From an uncultured Clostridia bacterium (GTDB taxonomy: Bacteria > Bacillota > Clostridia > UBA1381), in the NCBI GenBank assembly GCA_934481375.1, contig CAKSPN010000090.1, positions 1 to 7,039 of the forward strand: a stretch of DNA of 7,039 bases. Reading direction: 5' to 3'. The position numbers were made by a program, and so were the translations under genes. The stretch's first letter is position 1. The number at the start of each line of letters is the position of its first letter. The notes below the pieces were generated by a model that saw only the letters and a program-made list of their open reading frames with translations, ran no database searches and was not told where the DNA came from. Shown here in pieces: positions 4,279-7,039 of the stretch.

Positions 4279-5002
4279 ATCTTGCGTGAATTCTTAATTC
4301 GGCGTTTTTTATTCTTTCCTCTGTCGGGGGGGATACATCTTCAAGCGTATATTTTATACCGAGATTTTCCCACTTGAATTTCCCCAGAGTATGATACGGC
4401 AGAACTTCGACACGCTCCACGTTTTGCAGTGAGTCAATAAACTCGCCCAATGCGTCCAAATCCTCGTCAAAGTCGGTGTGACCCGGGACAAGTACGTGCC
4501 TTATCCACACAGGCTTTTTTATATCCGAAAGATACCTTGCCATATCGAGAATGTTTGCATTGTCAAATCCCGTAAGTGCCTTGTGGCGCTCGGGGTTTAT
4601 TTCCTTTATATCAAGCATCAGAAGATCCGTGTACTTCATAAGCTCGTTGAATTTGCTAAAAAACGGCTCTTCACGTGTGAACGGATTGCCTGCGGTATCA
4701 ATTACCGTGTTCACTCCTTCTGCCTTGGCTTTTTTAAAAAGCTCCGTAAGGAAATCTATCTGCAAAAGAGGCTCGCCGCCGCTGACTGTAATGCCGCCGT
4801 CCTTTTTCCAGTAGTTTCTGTAGCGCAGTGCTTTTTTCAAAACCTCATCGGCGGAATATTCCTCTCCGCCCTCCGCACTCCAGGTATCGGGATTATGGCA
4901 GTAACGGCATCGCATACGGCAGCCCCGCACAAATATAACATATCTGAGTCCGGGACCGTCCGCAGCGCCGAAGCTTTCCGTTGAATGGATAATTCCTTTC
5001 AT
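4277..5002 (-). CDS. pflA: Pyruvate formate-lyase activating enzyme (radical SAM)
   Basis: A 241-residue cytoplasmic radical-SAM enzyme that abstracts hydrogen from the PflB glycine to create the glycyl radical. The cluster motif CxxxCxxC is C28-C32-C35 (RGCRMRCRYCHNPDTW), next to the N-terminal signature ESFGAADGPGLR. The SAM-binding GGE motif follows (GGITVSGGEPLL), and later VWIRHVLVPGHTD and VEVLPYHTLGKFKW are typical of the family. Length is close to the 246 residues of the E. coli enzyme. The ATG overlaps the pflB stop by one base (TAATG) and no Shine-Dalgarno site is visible before it, so translation should depend on termination-reinitiation from pflB. The gene ends at the strong terminator 4239-4278. 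Confidence 0.97.
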   Translation of the reverse strand: MKGIIHSTESFGAADGPGLRYVIFVRGCRMRCRYCHNPDTWSAEGGEEYSADEVLKKALRYRNYWKKDGGITVSGGEPLLQIDFLTELFKKAKAEGVNTVIDTAGNPFTREEPFFSKFNELMKYTDLLMLDIKEINPERHKALTGFDNANILDMARYLSDIKKPVWIRHVLVPGHTDFDEDLDALGEFIDSLQNVERVEVLPYHTLGKFKWENLGIKYTLEDVSPPTEERIKNAELRIHAR

Positions 5003-7039
5003 TACAGCGATGAGTGGCAGGTTCTTGCTATAACGTCAAGCTGCTGCTCACGTGAAAGGTCGATAAACTTAACCGCATATCCCGAAACACGGATAGTAAA
5101 GTTTGCATATTCTTCTTTTTCGGGGTGTTCCATAGCGTCTATAAGCTTTTCCTTACCGAATACGTTTACGTTAAGGTGATGAGCGCCGTTGTGGAAGTAA
5201 CCGTCAAGAACGTTTACAAGGTTTGTAACACGCTCGTCCTCGTTATGACCGAGAGCGTCGGGGTTGATTGTCTGCGTATTTGAGATACCGTCAAGCGCAT
5301 ATTCGTACGGAAGCTTTGCAACAGAGTTGAGCGAAGCGAGAAGTCCGTTCTTTTCTGCGCCGTATGACGGGTTTGCACCCGGTGAAAGCGGCTCTCCTGC
5401 TTTACGTCCGTCGGGAAGTCCGGCGGTTGCTTTACCGTATACAACGTTCGATGTGATTGTGAGTATCGACGTTGTCGGCTCGGAGTTACGGTATGTGTGG
5501 CACTTCTTTACCTTGCCCATAAATGTCTTTAAGAGCCATACCGCAATATCGTCCGCACGGTCGTCGTCGTTTCCGTAACGGGGGAAGTCGCCTGTTGTTT
5601 CAAAATCGCATGCAATGCCGTCCTCGTCACGTATAACCTTTACTTTCGCATACTTGATTGCCGAAAGAGAGTCTACAACGTGTGAGAATCCTGCAATACC
5701 TGTTGCAAAGGTACGGCGCACGTCCGTATCGATAAGCGCCATTTCAGCGGCTTCATAGTAATATTTATCATGCATATAGTGGATTATGTTCAAGGTACGA
5801 ACATAAACCTTTGCAAGCCAGTCCATCATCTTGTCATACTTTGCTATAACTTCGTCGTAATCGAGATATTCCGAAGTAACGGGAGGAACTGTCGGTCCTA
5901 CCTGCATCTTTGTTTTAGCGTCCTTACCGCCGTTTATAGCGTAGAGGAGACACTTTGCAAGGTTTGCTCTTGCACCGAAGAACTGCATTTCCTTACCTGT
6001 CTGTGTTGCAGATACGCAGCAGCAGATAGCGTAATCGTCACCCCAAACGGGACGCATAACATCGTCGCTTTCGTACTGTATCGAGCTTGTACGTACCGAA
6101 ATTGCAGCGGCATAGCGCTTGAATGCCTCCGGTAAATCCTCCGAGTAGAGAACCGTAAGGTTCGGCTCGGGTGAGGGTCCCATATTTTCAAGAGTGTGCA
6201 GGAAACGGTAGTCGTTCTTTGTTACCATTGATCTGCCGTCAACGCCTTTACCGCCGACGTTCAGAGTTGCCCATACGGGGTCGCCCGAGAACAGTTCGTT
6301 GTAAGCCGGTATACGTGCGAACTTAACCATACGGAACTTCATAACCATATGATCGATTAATTCCTGAGCTTCTTTTTCTGTGAGAACGCCGTTGTCAAGG
6401 TCACGCTGAATATATATGTCGAGGAATGTTGAAACACGTCCTACGCTCATAGCGGCGCCGTTCTGTGTCTTTATAGCGGCGAGGTATCCGAAATACAGCC
6501 ACTGGAAAGCTTCTTTTGCGTTCTTTGCAGGCTGTGAAATATCAAAGCCGTATGACTCTGCCATTGTTTTCATCTGCTTGAGAGCGTTAATCTGCATTCT
6601 CAGCTCTTCACGCTGTCTTATTTCATCGTCAAACATTGATTCGCTTGCGCAGTTTTTGAAATCTTCCTCTTTCTTTTCGATAAGCATATCGATACCGTAG
6701 AGTGCAACACGGCGGTAGTCGCCTACAATTCTGCCTCTGCCGTATGTGTCGGGAAGACCTGTTACAATCTTGTTCTTACGTATTGCACGCATTTCGGGTG
6801 TGTATACGTCAAAAACTCCCTGGTTGTGAGTTTTGTGATATTCGGTAAATATTTTGTGAAGCTCGGGGTTGGGCGTGTAGCCGTAAGTGCTGCAAGCCTC
6901 CTCAGCCATTTTGATACCGCCGAACGGCATAAATGCACGCTTTAACGGCTTGTCTGTCTGCAAGCCCACGATCTGCTCGAGATCCTTAAGGCTTTCATCA
7001 ATATATCCCGGCTTGTGCGAATTGATACCTGTAACGATG
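5002..7039 (-). CDS. pflB: Formate C-acetyltransferase (pyruvate formate-lyase), 5' end outside window
   Basis: Glycyl-radical enzyme converting pyruvate and CoA to formate and acetyl-CoA in anaerobic metabolism. About 678 residues are visible; the frame is still open at the right edge (reading IVTGINSHKPGYID before the VGLQTDKPLKRA block), so the gene starts beyond it and roughly 65-80 residues are missing. The GTG at 6967-6969 is an internal valine, not a start. The active-site cysteines lie in the CCCVS run coded at 6016-6024; the last two correspond to E. coli C418-C419. The radical glycine is in RVSGYAV (codon 5080-5082), 26 residues before the C-terminus. The shortened HNGAHHLNVNVF segment, compared with E. 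coli, is clostridial style. Translationally coupled to pflA. Confidence 0.97.
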   Translation of the reverse strand, partial: IVTGINSHKPGYIDESLKDLEQIVGLQTDKPLKRAFMPFGGIKMAEEACSTYGYTPNPELHKIFTEYHKTHNQGVFDVYTPEMRAIRKNKIVTGLPDTYGRGRIVGDYRRVALYGIDMLIEKKEEDFKNCASESMFDDEIRQREELRMQINALKQMKTMAESYGFDISQPAKNAKEAFQWLYFGYLAAIKTQNGAAMSVGRVSTFLDIYIQRDLDNGVLTEKEAQELIDHMVMKFRMVKFARIPAYNELFSGDPVWATLNVGGKGVDGRSMVTKNDYRFLHTLENMGPSPEPNLTVLYSEDLPEAFKRYAAAISVRTSSIQYESDDVMRPVWGDDYAICCCVSATQTGKEMQFFGARANLAKCLLYAINGGKDAKTKMQVGPTVPPVTSEYLDYDEVIAKYDKMMDWLAKVYVRTLNIIHYMHDKYYYEAAEMALIDTDVRRTFATGIAGFSHVVDSLSAIKYAKVKVIRDEDGIACDFETTGDFPRYGNDDDRADDIAVWLLKTFMGKVKKCHTYRNSEPTTSILTITSNVVYGKATAGLPDGRKAGEPLSPGANPSYGAEKNGLLASLNSVAKLPYEYALDGISNTQTINPDALGHNEDERVTNLVNVLDGYFHNGAHHLNVNVFGKEKLIDAMEHPEKEEYANFTIRVSGYAVKFIDLSREQQLDVIARTCHSSL

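Noticed and set aside
4478..4984. 168-codon plus-strand frame antisense to pflA
   Set aside because: Shadow of the radical-SAM gene; no start signals or recognisable motif.
6967..6969. GTG as the start of pflB
   Set aside because: The frame continues upstream to the window edge with sequence (SHKPGYID...LEQIVGLQTD) that belongs to the conserved N-terminal part of the enzyme.

Overview
The window looks like chromosomal DNA of an anaerobic, low-to-mid GC Firmicute of the gut-clostridia type (Ruminococcaceae/Lachnospiraceae-like). The reasons are a clostridial-style pyruvate formate-lyase with its activase, a MerR regulator and an iron-type alcohol dehydrogenase of kinds common there, strong AAGGAGG ribosome sites, consensus TTGACA/TATAAT promoters and U-tract terminators. 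No RNA gene, insertion sequence, prophage or CRISPR array was recognised. The genus is inference.

Layout. (1) 1-261: no protein gene; AT-rich start, a run of hairpins, and a 14-bp terminator stem. (2) 262-2168, minus strand: a two-gene operon, a carboxymuconolactone decarboxylase/cupin fusion followed by an iron-containing alcohol dehydrogenase. (3) 2169-2299: a compact regulatory region with a perfect 20-bp palindrome inside a 19-bp-spaced minus-strand promoter (the MerR-activated type), facing a consensus plus-strand promoter. (4) 2300-3024, plus strand: merR then a TfoX N-terminal-domain gene, overlapping by one base. (5) 3025-3113: terminator hairpins and a small element that recurs near 185-213. 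(6) 3114-3359, minus strand: a short XRE regulator. (7) 3360-3517: XRE operator-like repeats flanking a consensus promoter, then a hairpin leader. (8) 3518-4190, plus strand: TM2-domain and DUF2752 membrane proteins, overlapping by 20 bases. (9) A 17-bp terminator stem between convergent genes. (10) 4277-7039, minus strand: pflA and the 3' part of pflB, whose start lies beyond the right edge.

How the parts may work together. The MerR protein probably senses a small reactive molecule, plausibly an aldehyde or other electrophile, through conserved cysteines and activates the fusion/dehydrogenase operon. The XRE protein probably controls itself and/or the TM2-DUF2752 pair. The pfl genes are ordinary fermentative metabolism: activase PflA installs the glycyl radical on PflB, which cleaves pyruvate to formate and acetyl-CoA. 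The least ordinary content is the regulatory architecture of the two divergent intergenic regions and the intergenic repeat/hairpin material. No clearly new multi-gene system (defence, secretion or biosynthesis) is visible.
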